DNA of 64,000 nt from Aquila chrysaetos chrysaetos (taxonomy: Eukaryota > Chordata > Aves > Accipitriformes > Accipitridae): the NCBI RefSeq assembly GCF_900496995.4, contig NC_044010.1, positions 6,758,001 through 6,822,000 of the forward strand, given 5' to 3'. Below the pieces are notes generated by a model. The model was not told the origin of the DNA and did no database searches. It was given only the letters and a program-made list of their open reading frames with translations. The position numbers and the translations under genes were made by a program. Shown here piece by piece: positions 48,990 through 62,900 of the stretch (position 1 is its first letter; every line of letters begins with the position of its first letter).

Positions 48990-50825
48990 TACAACTGGGA
49001 AATGCTGTTACCAGTCCATTGCAGAGATTTGCACTGGGCAGATGCACTGTGTGTTTGTGCATATGTGTATGCCTGTTCTTCAAATGAGTGGCTGTTGAAG
49101 GCTGGATATGAGTTTCACATGGGCAAATATGGCTTTGGTACCTGTGTTCTCAAAAACGGTAAGAGGTGTGCCTTAAGGATGCATTTTCTTATTTGCTGAA
49201 CATCCTAGCAGCAACGGCACTTCTCTGCTAACTGAGCTGTTAGAGTCAAGGAAAGTGCTATTTGTTTGGAGAAAGCAAAGGGACCTTTCTCTTCAGGGCC
49301 TACAGTGCTCAGATGGGTATGGAGCCAGTCCCATACTTTCCCACCTGCCTCTGCTCTGTAGCAGTGGGAAACTGCACTGCAGTGCAGGACATGGCATTTA
49401 CCTGGCAGGCAGAGGGTATAGCAAATGCAAAGTCAGCCTGTAATTCCACTGGCTTGCACCTGCCTGATCAGCGTGAGAGCGCGCTAGGCTCTGTACGTTT
49501 TCGGGTTTTATTCTTTTTTGCCTCTGGTGTTTGGTATGGTGGCACTGCGTGATCATTTACAGCACTTACCCTGTCTTACTGTGAAAACTTCCTTCATCCC
49601 CAAACCAGAGGGGTTGTGTTGTGCTGTTCTTCAAGCGCAAAGCTTCTGAGGGTGCATGGGGAGGCTTGGGGTTTGTTGCTAATTTTTCATTAAATAGATT
49701 GAACAACCTGCAGCTGCTCTTGCTCTTCCTCCCCACTCCCTGCTTTTTACCACTGGTCTTTGCTCAGCCAGGATCCAACCATATCCCAGCCAGGCACAAG
49801 AACTGCCCCTGCTGGCCCCAGCACACCCGAATGAACGCTGCTTGTGCTGCCTGCCTCTTCAGTGGGTCCCTATGAAGGTGCTGAGCATCCTCTGTTTCCT
49901 TAAGGGAAAAAACCCACCCTTATCCACAGGCCTGGATGCTGAAAGCTTTTGAAGCTGGAAAACCACAGGATGGGAGGTGAGGGATAAGGAAACAAAATTT
50001 GCAGAGATTTGGGTGTCCATCTGCCTCCCCTCCACCACCAAACTCATGCAGCTGTCCTTGGAGATAAATGAAAATTTCCTCCAGCTGTGCTCCTCACTAG
50101 AAGTTTTATGTCACTTAACTGGCACAGGTGGTGGCGGTCCCTCTTCTCCTGAGCTCAGCATTAAGATGATTTGCGTCAGTGGCTAGCTGGAAAACTATAA
50201 CTGCAGGAAAATGTCACCTTTCCTCAGGTGTCCTGCTTGCTGTATTTCTGCAAGAAAAAAGAGCAGGTTCATTCTGTGGGAGGATTTAGCATACCGCCAG
50301 CCACAGAAAAGACTAAAGCCTTTATTTTAGATGTTAAAGCGTGGGTTTGTCTTTACAGATACGCGGCTGCAGATGGCGTGTATGTGAAGGGTTGTTTAAG
50401 TTGATTAGGCAGAGTGCATAACTCCAGTCCATTCACAGGAGCGTGGTTCTGGGACAAACCTTCCTGTGGGGGAGAGGAAAAGACCTTTTTGACAGCGTTA
50501 TCTTTTGGGAAGCCCTCACTGCAAGAGGGTGCTAGGTCTTGGTGGTGGCAGCTCTGTTTGGACCCATGTCCTGCGACGTCTCTTGTGCTGCTGTTTCAAT
50601 CTTGTGCTCTGACGAACAGCCCGGTGCCACGGATAGCTGCTGCCTTGTTTCTTGGGCCCTCCTGTGACCTTGCTGAGGATGCCTTCTGTCTCCATAGCAT
50701 TATAAAAGGCACATATACATCTATATACAAGTGCATAAATATATAAATAGGGGTGTTATACAAAAATAAATACCCATTCTCTTTTTCTCTTTAGAATAAG
50801 TCTTTTGCAAAAGGCAGCTTGGTCC
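48990..50825 (-). other. Intergenic / probable BOC 3' UTR
   Basis: Between the CFAP44 polyadenylation signal and the BOC stop there is no supported gene. Most of it is probably the BOC 3' UTR. On the minus strand AATAAA occurs at 50321-50326 (about 500 nt after the BOC stop) and at 49507-49512 (about 1.3 kb). A plus-strand AATAAA near 50765 would be a distal CFAP44 signal, giving overlap with BOC. Confidence 0.5.
50321..50326 (-). promoter_or_regulatory. Candidate BOC polyadenylation signal
   Basis: TTTATT on the plus strand is AATAAA on the minus strand, about 500 nt beyond the BOC stop codon. A second candidate is at 49507-49512. Confidence 0.45.
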
Positions 50826-51010
50826 CTAGCTGGTGGGAGAATGAGTCTCTAAGGGCCTCAGTGGTGGCGGGCTGCTGTTCAGATGTCTTGGTAGGTCCTG
50901 ACCCAAAGATGTGATCACTGGATTCTGGGGATGTAGATCTCCTCTGGACTGGCAGCAATCTAGTCTTTCTACCTCTTCAACTGGCACTAGGCCTAGGCAG
51001 CAAGGGCTTC
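50826..51010 (-). CDS. BOC: BOC terminal coding exon
   Basis: CCTTTCAG|GAAGCCC (minus strand) to TAG at 50826-50828; 185 nt, entering in phase 1. Encodes [19 protein letters not shown], which matches the recalled BOC C-terminal segment [12 protein letters not shown], and ends in a Pro/Ser-rich tail. It contains no ATG. Confidence 0.88.
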
Positions 51011-53956
51011 CTGAAAGGGAAAGAAGAAAGAAACGATTACAATGTATACAGAATTGGGAGATGCTGTGGTAGCTTTCTAGTCAACAGTCCGCTTTATGAG
51101 GATAGGTACTTTGATCAAAGAGGAAAATCTGCATTCTGAAAGTCCTGGCTCCATGGGAGTTTGATCTTACACTTGCACACAAGTTTGATCCACACTACAG
51201 GGGTGGATCAATGGATCTGGTCCTAGGGAGATGGATTCACATAATTTTTCAGGGACCTTGTTGTTTCACTGGTGATCTGGAAGATGCAAAATTAAGAAGG
51301 ACTAAAGGACAGCGTCTCTGCAACTCGAGGTGGGTATATGGGTATGTGCCCTTCCGGCAGCATACAGCTCAAGCTTTTGGAGAAATCAGAAATGTGTCCT
51401 CTAAAACTGACTGAGGCTATTTACAGTCCCCAACTGCAAGTATGGCCTTTCCATGCTGCTGTTGTTCTATGCAGTGATAAAACTGTCCTTGCACCACAGA
51501 AGCAAGCATAAACGGAGCCATCAGAAAGGCTCTACAGTGAGATTTCCCTTCAAGATCAGCCTAAAATGATGAGATGAAGCAAGCGTGGAATTTTCCAGAC
51601 CACTGACCCTGGTGGAACAGGGGATCCCGTCGAGCATCCAGGCTAGGGCCTCCCACTTTGCTGCCCATCACTGGATGATGGAGGCCAACAAAGTGCTCTT
51701 GAAGGTGAGGACAGTCATCTTGTGGCTGAAGCAGCTGGTGAGTGGAGTCATCCGGGAGACTGTAGAGGAAAGAGCCATCTCCTGTTCTTGAGTTGGGCAA
51801 TCTGGGCAGGCAGACAAAAAGGTTTAGCACTATTAACAGACCTTTCCTCCTTGAAAGATATGACCTATGTAACACCTCAGCTAGTCGCATCAAAGCAATG
51901 ACACAGCGCATTCCTAAACGAGGGGACGAATAGAAATTGGGATGTACTTGCATGATGGGAATGAGGTGATGGGACCTGGTATCCACGATTCAAGTGATAT
52001 GCCACAGGAGCTGGGAGGAGTACTGTCTCTCAGGGAGCATGGGAATAATGACTTGACGTCTGAACAGCGAGACACAAAGCACTCGTAGTTGGACCCTGGC
52101 CAGATTCTGGGGCAGCTGTTTATCAGCATCCAGTCACAGATGTTAGCTTCTCTCATCGTACTTTTCAGTCTCCCGCTTAGGAGCAGGGGGAGGAAGGTCT
52201 GGGCCATCTCTACAATTAAATTATCCCACCCTCAAACCATAAGAGGAATGAGCTGTATGAAGAGAATTTAGAAGGCCTAGTGCGGGAGCATGGATTTGTT
52301 TCCCAAGTGAACTGGGACAGATGGGAGTGTGGTGAGGGCAAGCTTTGTGAGCATGTGGTCTTGTGGGTCCCACTGGATTGTTCCACCCTCCACAAGCCAG
52401 GACTAACCTGGAGGGCTGGTAGTCTTGCTGGGCATTCCCGTTTTGCAGCACTCTCGCCTGCAGCAAGGCGTTGGTCTCCTCATGTGACTGGAAGGAGAGA
52501 GAAGGATTCTCAGCAGAGCAATGCCACACAGCAGCATTAAGAGGCAGGTGCTCATCTGGGAGCCGAAGCCAGAGCCAGAGCCATGGGGCAGACTGGTGAA
52601 GCTCTTATGACAGACGACAGAGAAAGCTGAAACTGTTTCTTTTGCTACAGGGGACAGTGGAACTGAGCACTGAAAAACTCACTTCATGCTTACTGCTGAA
52701 TCAGTCAGGGACAATAACCGATTTATAGTCTCAGCTGTGGCACTGCCTTGGCCTGTGTTACTGTTTACACACAGAGTCCTCAACGTTGTCAGTCCCTGTG
52801 AGCTCTGCTCAGGAGAAACAGGAACCATTCCCGTAAGGGTAGCCTTTGCTCACTGCCTCCTCCATACTTTGAGCCACTGCCCCAAGAAACCACCCCTTCA
52901 CCAGTGTTTTGAAGACCCTCCTGTTCCTCCCATGTCTCAGACTCCACTGCAAAGGAGGAATCTCTTTTAAGAAGCCAGTCTTGCCACTTCTACATGCTGC
53001 AAAGGGTGCCAGCCCTCTCACTGCAACCACAGCCTCCAGCTCATGTCAAACCAACTTTTAACCACAGGTGTGGACATACCAGTGGCACTTCATCTGGACT
53101 GTAATCCTGGGGCTTGCTGCTTGCATACCCCACTCCCGCAGAGGGGCAGATGCCGTTCAGATGTGCCCCGTTGGCGTAGGGCTGCCTGTTAACATAGGGA
53201 TGTCCATTGGCACGAGGAGCAGAGATGCCCCTCAGAGGCACCATGGTGTACTGGCAGGATGATACCAGCAGCCCAGCTCCTGGGAAGCCCATGTCAATGG
53301 TTTGCTCTGCAGAGGGAAGAAAAAGGAAGTCTGAGAACAAAATCAGAGGTAAAGTTGAGCTTCTTGAAGCTCAGCAGGGATAGTGTTAGGCTGTCCTGCC
53401 AGGCAGCTATTTTGGCACCCAAAGCACCCTTGGAGACAAATGTTGGAAAGGGGCCCTACATGACGGCAAGGGGAGCGCCCCTTTCCCTGTTCCAGTCCCA
53501 CGGTTCCTTCTCAACAAGGTAAGCAGGGCAAGGGAGAAACAGTGGCCTTTGTCTCTATTGGGTTCCACAGGACATTTGAGACTTGCCCTCTGCCCACCCC
53601 TCTCCCTGCTTCCCAGAATGTGCAGCCCTCACATTTTGGGTGTTTGACCCAGCTACACCCAGGGTCAGATCTAACCCACAGGGCAGAGCACATCTTGTAA
53701 ATCAGCCCTCAAGAAAGAACCCTTACTCTGCTTGGACCAGGCTCTCCAAAGGCAAAAGGGGATGAAAGCCACGATGAGGAGTACGATAGAGCCCAGCACA
53801 ACGCCTACAATCAAGTATGGCAAGTCGCTGGAACGGGCCACCATGGCTCCTGTCCCCAGGCCACTGTGCCCACCACTGAGTGGTGGATGCTGCTGAGGAG
53901 GCACTGTGGAGGGTGGCAGACGACCTGGCAGACCAAGAGACTTCCGAGCTGCGAAG

Positions 53957-53991
<35 letters not shown>

Positions 53992-56900
53992 ACACAGACA
54001 TGGCAAGTGGAATAGCAGCCCGCTCCAGGGATGCCTATGCTGCTGTGGAGTGGACAGACTTCTACAGTGGCTTTAAAGAAGTGCTTCTGGATGACAGAGG
54101 ATTTCCTAGGCTGATGCATACTGCAGTGCAGACAAGTCCTCTGTGCTTGGCTTATAGATCTGCCAGGCTCTTGGACTGCTAAAGCAAAAGGAAAAAGGAA
54201 AGTAGCTTCTCCAAAATGCACACTTGGACTTAATGTTGTTCCTGTCATGACAGTGCAGCTGCTTGGAAGACATACGACCTGCTTATAACCAAACACAGGA
54301 GTTCGGCACAGCAAGGGAAAGTTAGCCCTTCTGGTTCCAGTCACCATCTATGTGATACTTCGGAAAACAAAAGGTAACTACCACTCTGCGGGAAACAGTG
54401 ATGGACTCTGCACAAGGGTCTGCGAGTACTGGTATGGGTATATACGCATACTGATCAACAGCATCAACAAACCTACGCCTCCCTTCTCCCCAGTGCCGCC
54501 TCCATCACCTTGCCTGAGCTTGGATGATGCGCTGTCAGGCAGGGATGGTACCCGCTTTGCTGCGCTCTGACAGCTGCAGGCAAGGCAGGCAGCGCTCCCA
54601 GAGGTGCCCTGTGAAGCCGGTTACCTTTGGTTTCACAGATCATCACGTTGCTGAACTCGCTTTCGCCACCCTCGTTGAAGCATTGCATCTTAATGTCATA
54701 CGAGGTCTCTGGCTGCAGGTGGCTGATGGAGTGCCAGTACCGATCTCCTGAGGAGGGAACAAACACGTGGTGCCGTTAGCTTCCTCGGGGAACGTGCAGC
54801 TGGCCCAGCTCTGCAGCAGTGCTAGGTAAAGCAGGCCTGGGCAGCAGCAGCAGCCAACTTTTGTGCCTTTTGTGCACAGGGCTCTTTCTGGCTGTGTGCT
54901 CCTCCGGGGAGAACGAGCAGCTGGGACCAGTGTCTCAGTATCTCCTACCTTCCACCACGTCCTTCTTGTAGTCGCTGTCATTGTCACTGTCAGTGGGGCG
55001 GTAGTAGATGTAAAAACCATGGATGGGAGTGTTGTTGTTGCTGGCTGGGATATACTGCAGAGAATGGGAGGGAGAGCAGAAATTAGCAGAGATGTCTGTA
55101 CTCCATACTGTACTAGGTGAGGAACAGTGGGGATAAATGGAATGGGACAGGAGGAAGACCCAGCACGGGGATCTTCCTTGTGTTGCCACTGGTTTGCACA
55201 GTAAGGGCTTCCTTCCAATTGCTCAGTGCTATTTTATAGTCTCACACCTTGCTTCTCTCAGGTAACAGACAAGCCGTGACTCTCGACCTGTCACCCCAAG
55301 CGTCCAGTATTCTGCTCCCCCTCAGCAGCCACAGCCAATGCTTCAGAGAAAAAATTCCTCAATGACAGTGACTCAGCTGGGCAAGGGCAAGCACACCTTC
55401 ACCTTGACTCCAGCAGGCTCATGGCTCCCAGGCAAACTGCATCTTGCCACAAAACGGTGACTGCAGAAGTCTCGTGTTCCTGAAGACAGCTCTGTTCTTC
55501 CCCCACCCAGAGCAGTACTGTCCCAGCTCCATGTGTTCTTGCTCTCTTTCACCTAGTATTTTGTCAGCTACTGTTTGTGTCTAAATGAACAGCAGTGACC
55601 ATCCTGCCCTGTGGCAATTTCTGGCTAGAAGCAGCTAGGAGACAAGAAGGCAATATGTCCCTCTGAGTAAGATCTAAGCTGTTGGAAACACTTGGATCTG
55701 GGCTTGTGATCCGTAAGATCCTGCCCACTAAAAATCCTCTGGGGTGGACTGCTGTAAATGATTATCAGCACTTAGGACTGCTACCCAGCAAGTGAGAGTG
55801 AAGGACATATCTGCTGGAAACTACTAGGACAGACAGAGATGCTAATGGATTCCAGGAATTTGGCCAAGAGAGCAAGCAGCCGCCCCAGGCGTTCTTGAAC
55901 TGTGCTTGTTGAACAAAATGGTCAAGACCCTGAGGTTACCCACTGAAATGCCTCCTGTGTACAGTGTTGGATTCAGACAAAAAGGGTTTCCTAGGCTCTC
56001 TGACTTCCCCCACTTCTATGTGGTCCAAGCCCAGTCCTCCTTTGGTGGAGGGAGCTAATGGATCCCAGATCCATTTGTGCTGGTGACGGGCTCCCGTGTG
56101 GTAACCTGGAAGATGTGTAAGCTGGGCAAGTAGCACCTACACACCTGCCTCCTGTGCATTCAGAGATCTCCACCCCTACAAACCTTACCATCCACTTCAG
56201 CATGATGGTGGTCTCATTGATGGCATCTGTGAAGGTGATGTATGGCCCGGCCACAGGGCGCTCGTAGACTCGGTTGCTGTACCCAGACACCACATATGGC
56301 CGAGACGCCGCGCTGGGCTCGCTCTCTCCCAGGATGTTCAGTGCCCGGACACGGAATTTATAGGATGTGCCTAGGGGAAAAATGGGAAATAAAAGAGCTG
56401 CAGAGCTTGGAGTCTTCCAAGACTTCTACTGTCAGCACAGGCCTGCCTGTGGAGAGGGGCTACATCTTCTCCAGAAGATAGAGCCTACAGAGAGGTTTTG
56501 ATCGAAGTACAAACACTGAATGGCCAGATCTCAATCATGTGCTAGGTGGAGCCTGCTTTTATTTGCCTTCCCCAATTCCTGTCTGGATGGTCTAGAGGTC
56601 AGGCAGCAATTCTGGAAGGTGTGTGGGTGGATTCAGAGATGCCTGAAAGGATGTCCTGACCCAAAGCAGGTATGGGAAGGCATCCTTCGTCTACTACATG
56701 GAAATTAAGTACACAAACATCAGTTAAAAGCTCAAAGCCTAAATAATTTTTACCCAAAGATTGTTTGGCTGGTCTTTAAGTTGGGGTAGATACGTTGCCC
56801 TTTTAAGCTGTCCAGCTCAGTGATGCCATCTTTTCTCACATGAAGCGCAGTGGGAATTGTGTACCCATCTGTCTTGCCTGTGGCTAAGGAAAGTTCTGTC

Positions 56901-59900
56901 CGGTCTAGTAAATGGCAAAACCAAATGCCTTTAGTAACTATATCCTATAATACAGAAAAGCATGTGCAAGCCTCCCTGAGGGAGGTCAAATCTATGCTGG
57001 TCTTTGCAGCTGGAGAAATTGGAGAAGCATCTGCAGCTTTTCCCTATGCATCTAAGACTGGAGCTGGGAAGGCTTTGTTTTGCTTGCACATGCCAGGGCT
57101 AAGCATGATGTGACAGATGGCTAAGCATCCTACAGGGACTGCACAGCTTTCCTACAGACCTCCAGGAAGCAAGGAGGAGAACACCTGCCTACCTTTCTCC
57201 AGGCCTGGGATTTCCACAGAGAGGCGAGAGGGAGGAATGTCACTGGTGGCCAGGACCCAGTCTCCCAATTTCTTCAACTTCTTATATTCCACACGGAAAG
57301 ACTGGATGGGGAACCCGCCATTCCCGCGGGGGATCCAGGTCACGTACACAGACGTCTCTGATGCCATGGAGATGGTTGGACGGTCTGGTGCCTCTGGAGC
57401 TGCAAGGGGCACAGAAGGACATCATGACATGGAACACATTCCTCTCGCCCTGCCTCGAGGATCCTGTAGCTCAGAGGTATGTGGGTGAAGGACTACCTGC
57501 ATTGCATCCACCCACATGCTCTTTAAGTCCTGAATGCTCTCTTTCTGTCTCGTCCTTAGAGCTGACACCCCAAATCCTCACTCCTTTCAGTTTGTGCCCT
57601 GCAAACGTCTTTTACTCCTGCTTGCATCTTGCTCCTTCCCATACCCAGCTCAAGTAGGATGAGACAAGGTTCGAGGTGTGTACACCCATCACGGGAGGGA
57701 AAGCAGTGAGAGCTGTGGATGCAGGGCTGGAGACAGAGCAAAAGGCCTGGCTGATGTGGAAGTAGTGAGCAGGGGGACACTGACACTGGGGACAGACGAG
57801 TATAGGAGATGAAAACAGGAGAGATTGAGAAGAACCAGCTCAAGTGCACCCAGGTCCTTGAGCAAAAGCAATCCCATGAATGGGTTTACCTTTGCCTGAG
57901 GCAGGAGTAACCCAGACTGTCTTCCCTAACGTATTTTTTATGTGCACTACAGGGACTTTATCCCCTTCTACAGTACGTAAAAATTCTGACTGGGCAGGAC
58001 CACCCCGATTGGCAGATCCTCTGGTGTTGACTAACCAGGTGGCTTTTGCTAAATGTGTATCCCAATGTTTGAAAGTTCCACCCGGCATTGCTCTCAATGT
58101 AGTCTTTAACAGTCCATTGTGTCGCTCAATTTTCCCAGAGGCTGGTGCATGATAGGGGATATGATACACCCACTCAATGCCATGCTCTTTGGCCCAGGTG
58201 TCTATGAGGTTGTTTCGGAAATGAGTCCCGTTGTCTGATTCAATTCTTTCTGGGGTGCCATGTCGCCACAAGACCTGCTTTTCAAGGCCCAGGATAGTGT
58301 TCCGGGCAGTGGCATGGGGTACAGAATATGTTTCCAGCCATCCGGTGGTCGCTTCCACCGTTGTAAGCACATAGAGCTTGCTCCCCATATTTATATTTCA
58401 GCCATCGCCCTCCATACCACAGGGGCTTTAACCGCTTGGCTTGCTTAATTGCAGCACATGTTTCACATTCATGGATAACCTGCGCGATAGTGTCCATGGT
58501 CAAGTCCACCCCTCGATCACCCTCCTCAGCTGCGGAGGAAATAGGGAAAATTTCTGAACTGTAGAAATGTAATTTGATAGGAAAACAAAAGATGGGAGGG
58601 AAAGAGATGAACGGAGCTGTGAAGATGAAAGAAAAGGCAACACATGAATAAGTGTAGGCGATTGAAGGAGGGAACTTCACGGAAAGGATAAGGATTGAAG
58701 GAGAGAATTTCACAGAACAGATAACGGCACTGGTGAATAATAGTAATGGCAGACACAAGGTGGGAAACAATGAATTGGATTAACCAGTAAGGAACTGATG
58801 GTTCTCCAGTGCAGCAAAATACCCAAATGGAGCACCCTGCACACCTAGAATGGGCGCTAACTGCCCTTGTCAGGGCTTGGCTGAGAGAGGAGGATGCCAG
58901 GACCTGCAGGGACTTTGTCCCCTTTCTCCCTTGCCTTCCCCCAGCACCCACTGGTGCACAGCAGCCTGTTGGTCCTCTGCACCGCACATTCGCAGACTCC
59001 ATGGCAGGGCGTTCTGAACCCTGCATGTGAAACTCAGCAAGAGAGAGAGAGTTTCTGACAAGTCCTTGGATTAATGGTGGGGACAGGCAGTGGGATCAGC
59101 CTGCTCTCCTAAGGCAGGCTGCCTGCCAAGTGCAGTAGCAGGGGTGTCCGAGAAGGACCTCCCTTTGTCAGGAGCTAGAGACTATCCATCCAGCTTTGCA
59201 CAGTCTTGCTCTACCCAGTAAAGACTTTAACCCCAGCACGACCTGGCCACTGCCAGCCACAAGAGATCCAGGACCCCTCGGCCTCCCTCCTTGCCCAGTT
59301 CAGGGAGGGCCTTACGGGACAGACGGCTGTTGTCAGACTGGTTACTGCTCTGAGTGCTCGTGCCTGGGTCGTCCCTCTGGATTTGCTGCTCTTTGCTGGC
59401 AACAATCTCTGGTTTTGGGCGCCGGCCTGTGCAGAAGGGGGAAGGTGGCATCAGTGACACAGAGACGTGGCTCAGAGTTAATTTTTGCTGTGATGAGCAA
59501 AGAAAATATTCCCAGCCATAATGGCAAGGTAAGTACTCTCTGGACTCAAACGGCCCTAGGGGTTCAAAGCACTCAACCTGCAGGCAGGAACTAAAGCTAA
59601 AGGGGCAGGTTTGATAAACTGTTAATAGGTCCCCCTCATATTTAATTTTCTAAAACTTTTAATTGATTTTCTTGAAATGTTGCTCGATTTCTGCCTGAGA
59701 AGGTAGTAATTAGCACAGGGTGGTGGCCTGAGGGGAGACGTGAGCAAGCCTACCACCATGGCGAAGGTTGCTACAAAGGGAACGCCATTCCCTACACCTG
59801 CTGGAGACATGAAAAGCAGCCAGGGGACAGGGGGACTTAGCGTAAACGTTTGGAACATCCTTTTAGTGGTTAAGACAGCTCTGCACCAAGCAGACTGCAT

Positions 59901-62900
59901 GGGAAGGCTTGGAGTTTCCTTTAGTGCAGGTCAAGCTTTTAAGGACAGATTAGACAAACACCCGTGGGGAACAACCCCCACAGGCTGATCCTGTCTCCAG
60001 GCAGAGGATGGATTAAATGACATCCCCACCAGACCTATTTTCTATGGTTCTGCAGGTGTCCAACTGAGATGCTGAGAGAGGAAGGGACTTACTCCAACCC
60101 AGGCAGAGGGGAAGACCTGATTTTCCCCATCCCAGTTCAACCCTACCCTCCACTTTCCCTTCTGACAGAGTTGCTCTAAGCTGGGGGCAGCCGGGTTTCC
60201 AGAGCAGAAGCAGCCCATTTGTCCCAGTGCCTGTGCCTCAGGGCTGGTGTGGGATGTCTCCGAGGGGCCCTCCCCTGACTCAGAGCAAAACACCCAGGGA
60301 GAGGTTTGACCTTTACCGGTCCGGAAGGTCACCATGGCCGTCTGTCCCTCGCCAGCACAGTTGTGAGCGGCCATCTCCACCTCGTAGAGGCTCCCAGGGT
60401 CCAGCTTGGTGAGGGTCAGGCGGTGCTGCGAGGCTGGGATGTCCCTCACTGCCCAGCTGTCGGAGGCATTGGTGACCTGCTGAGAGACCAACGCAGGCGT
60501 TGCAAAGCTGCGGGCAGGCTGGGCTTCTTGCCTGCACCAAGCTCAGAAATTTTCATGACAGGTTGTGTATCAGCCAGGGCTACCTTCCCTGCCCGGACAC
60601 CAGTTCCCTGCCTGCAAAGGAGGGAGATATTTCTGGCCTAATTTTGCAAAGCTGCTTTAGGAGCCAAATCTCTCCTGCAACCCAGCTGCTGAGCTGCTCA
60701 TTTAGATGCTGGCCATTTCCACGGGATGACGTACCTGGACACCAGTTTGGTCACCTGGACCTAAATAATTTGACTAACGGCTTTTTATCCAGTTTTATCC
60801 AGCCTCACCGCTGGCACTTTCTGGCTGAAATGAGGAAGCATAATGTTTGAGCACAGGTTTCTGCAGGGAAGAGACCATGTATGGCCATGGCCCCCAGAAA
60901 GGCTTGGAAACACAGTTCTTTTTTCGGTGATGCCCCGATGCCCCATGAGAAGGGGGAAGGAAGGTGGGACCTTCCTCCTCCTCCCCAGCTGCAAGGATAA
61001 TATTTTTGCAGGCAAATAGGCAGGACACTGAAGTGACCCGGTGCCAAAAGGAGCATTAGCAATGCAGGCAACGCAACAAAACGGAAATGCCAAGACTCTG
61101 CCGTATCATTCATCTTCCGCAAGCGTTTGACACTGACTGATTAATGCCTGCCTAGTTTTATTTTTATTCCTGAGCCCGCGGAGTTGTGAGGCCAGGGAGG
61201 GGAGGCCTAAAGACTGCTAATATCCAGGAAAGAAAAAGAGAAATTCTTAAGAAACAACAATAATGGCTGCGTGGCATCTGACTGCTTGCAGGCTGCTGAG
61301 ATTTTAGGGGCAGTGTTAAGAGCAGGGAAAAAGAGACATCCGCAGGTATTTTCCAGAGGAGAAGCAGACCCTTGCCCAGTACAAATGTAAGCCTCCCGTC
61401 AGTAGGTTTTACTTTCCTTATAGCCATCTTTCACACAAAGAGCCTTTTCTTTTGTTGCTGAACCGATTCCTTCCCTCTCCACACACATGCTTTTCCAGTC
61501 AGAGATGTCAAAACCAGATCATTATATAACTTGATCCTAAGGATCTCTGATAGAAAGACTCTTTCTAAACAAGTTTAACAGTTATTGGGACTAATTCCTT
61601 TCCATACAATCCTTAAGCATCCCAAGAAAGAGTCTCCAGCTGAGAATTTGGACTACACTGAAAACATATTACTGCAAACTGCAGTGACCCACGGTGACCT
61701 CCATTGCCCTACAGCCCCTTCCAGGTGAAGCGCTGAAAAACAAATAAAATATGGACAAACTCCAGCCTGCAAGTTAAGATTGCATGCAGAATTGGTAGTT
61801 AGATGATACACCACCGGGGGACAAAGCTCTTCTTGGCAGACAACCAGAGCCAATAGTCTGGTGAGGCTTTTGGCATCTTTTGTTTTTCATTTAAGCTTGC
61901 CCTATTGTGTTCTTGTGTTGGCATCTTCTGCCTTTGTTTTAAAGGGCTCTTTAAAGAGATGGTTAGCTGAAACCCTCAGCTTAAGTTTTGTTTAGAAAGA
62001 AATCAAGGATGGGTAGGGATTATAACACCCTTCTATTCTACCATATTTTCACAAAATCAAACAATTCCAGGAAAATAGATAGATATATTCACATATAATT
62101 GAAAATGGTGCCTTGCAGTGGCTGGGAATCCAAAACATGCCAGATCTGGTATGTACTCAAACCCCAAAGCAAAACCTGCCTCTCTACTGCAACTCCCTGC
62201 CTACTCAAAGCAAACACAAGCAGCGAACAGATAAATTCAAGCCCCCTTTTTCCGCACTTATCCCCAGCAAAAAGGGAAGAGATGCTCTACACCTCAAAAG
62301 CAGAATTTTTACCTCAACAACGCTTCGCTATTTAGAGAAACTGCTGGGCTACAGCTCTGCCGGCGCTCTGCCCACGGTGCTGAGAAGCACCGCAGAGGGG
62401 AGGAGCCCTTAGGTGTGTGCCACCAGCCAAGCTCAACAGTGCGCTGCCTTTCAGCTTCCAGAATAAAACTGGTGGTTGAGGACCTTCCCAGAGGATTTAG
62501 TATGGCTCTGATGGCTCTCTGCCAGCTCCTCACCGTCGCTGAGCGTGGGTGCTTCAGGGCTGCTGAGCAGGGCAGGTACGTGCAGCAGAGAGAGGCTGCT
62601 ACTCTGTGTCCTGCAGCCCAAGCCTTTCAAGGCAGAGGTGTCCTCGTGGCTTGTGCCAAGACAAAAGCATTACGGCACAAGTCACTAAGCAATCTCCCCT
62701 CAGGACTTCCTACTTGTGTAAGCACACAACTGGGAATTGGAAGTGGAAGCTCTTCAGACTGGAAATACATGCGTGTGCATACGCCCTCTGCGTACTTAGG
62801 CAGACGGGCACCGCTACGGACTCTTCTTGGACAACTCAGCAAACCTCCTCTCGCAGCCTGTACTCATCGCACCTCAACAGGCTGAGGCTGCAGCTGAGGA

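Noticed and set aside
51561..51607. Stop at 51561 as the normal BOC C-terminus
   Set aside because: A donor at 51606-51607 joins in phase to a downstream exon with clear BOC-like sequence, so the stop is probably intronic. It remains possible as a minor isoform.
53811..54347. 178-codon minus-strand frame over the BOC transmembrane exon
   Set aside because: Out-of-frame shadow of the exon; the CT repeat supplies a long Leu/Ser stretch.
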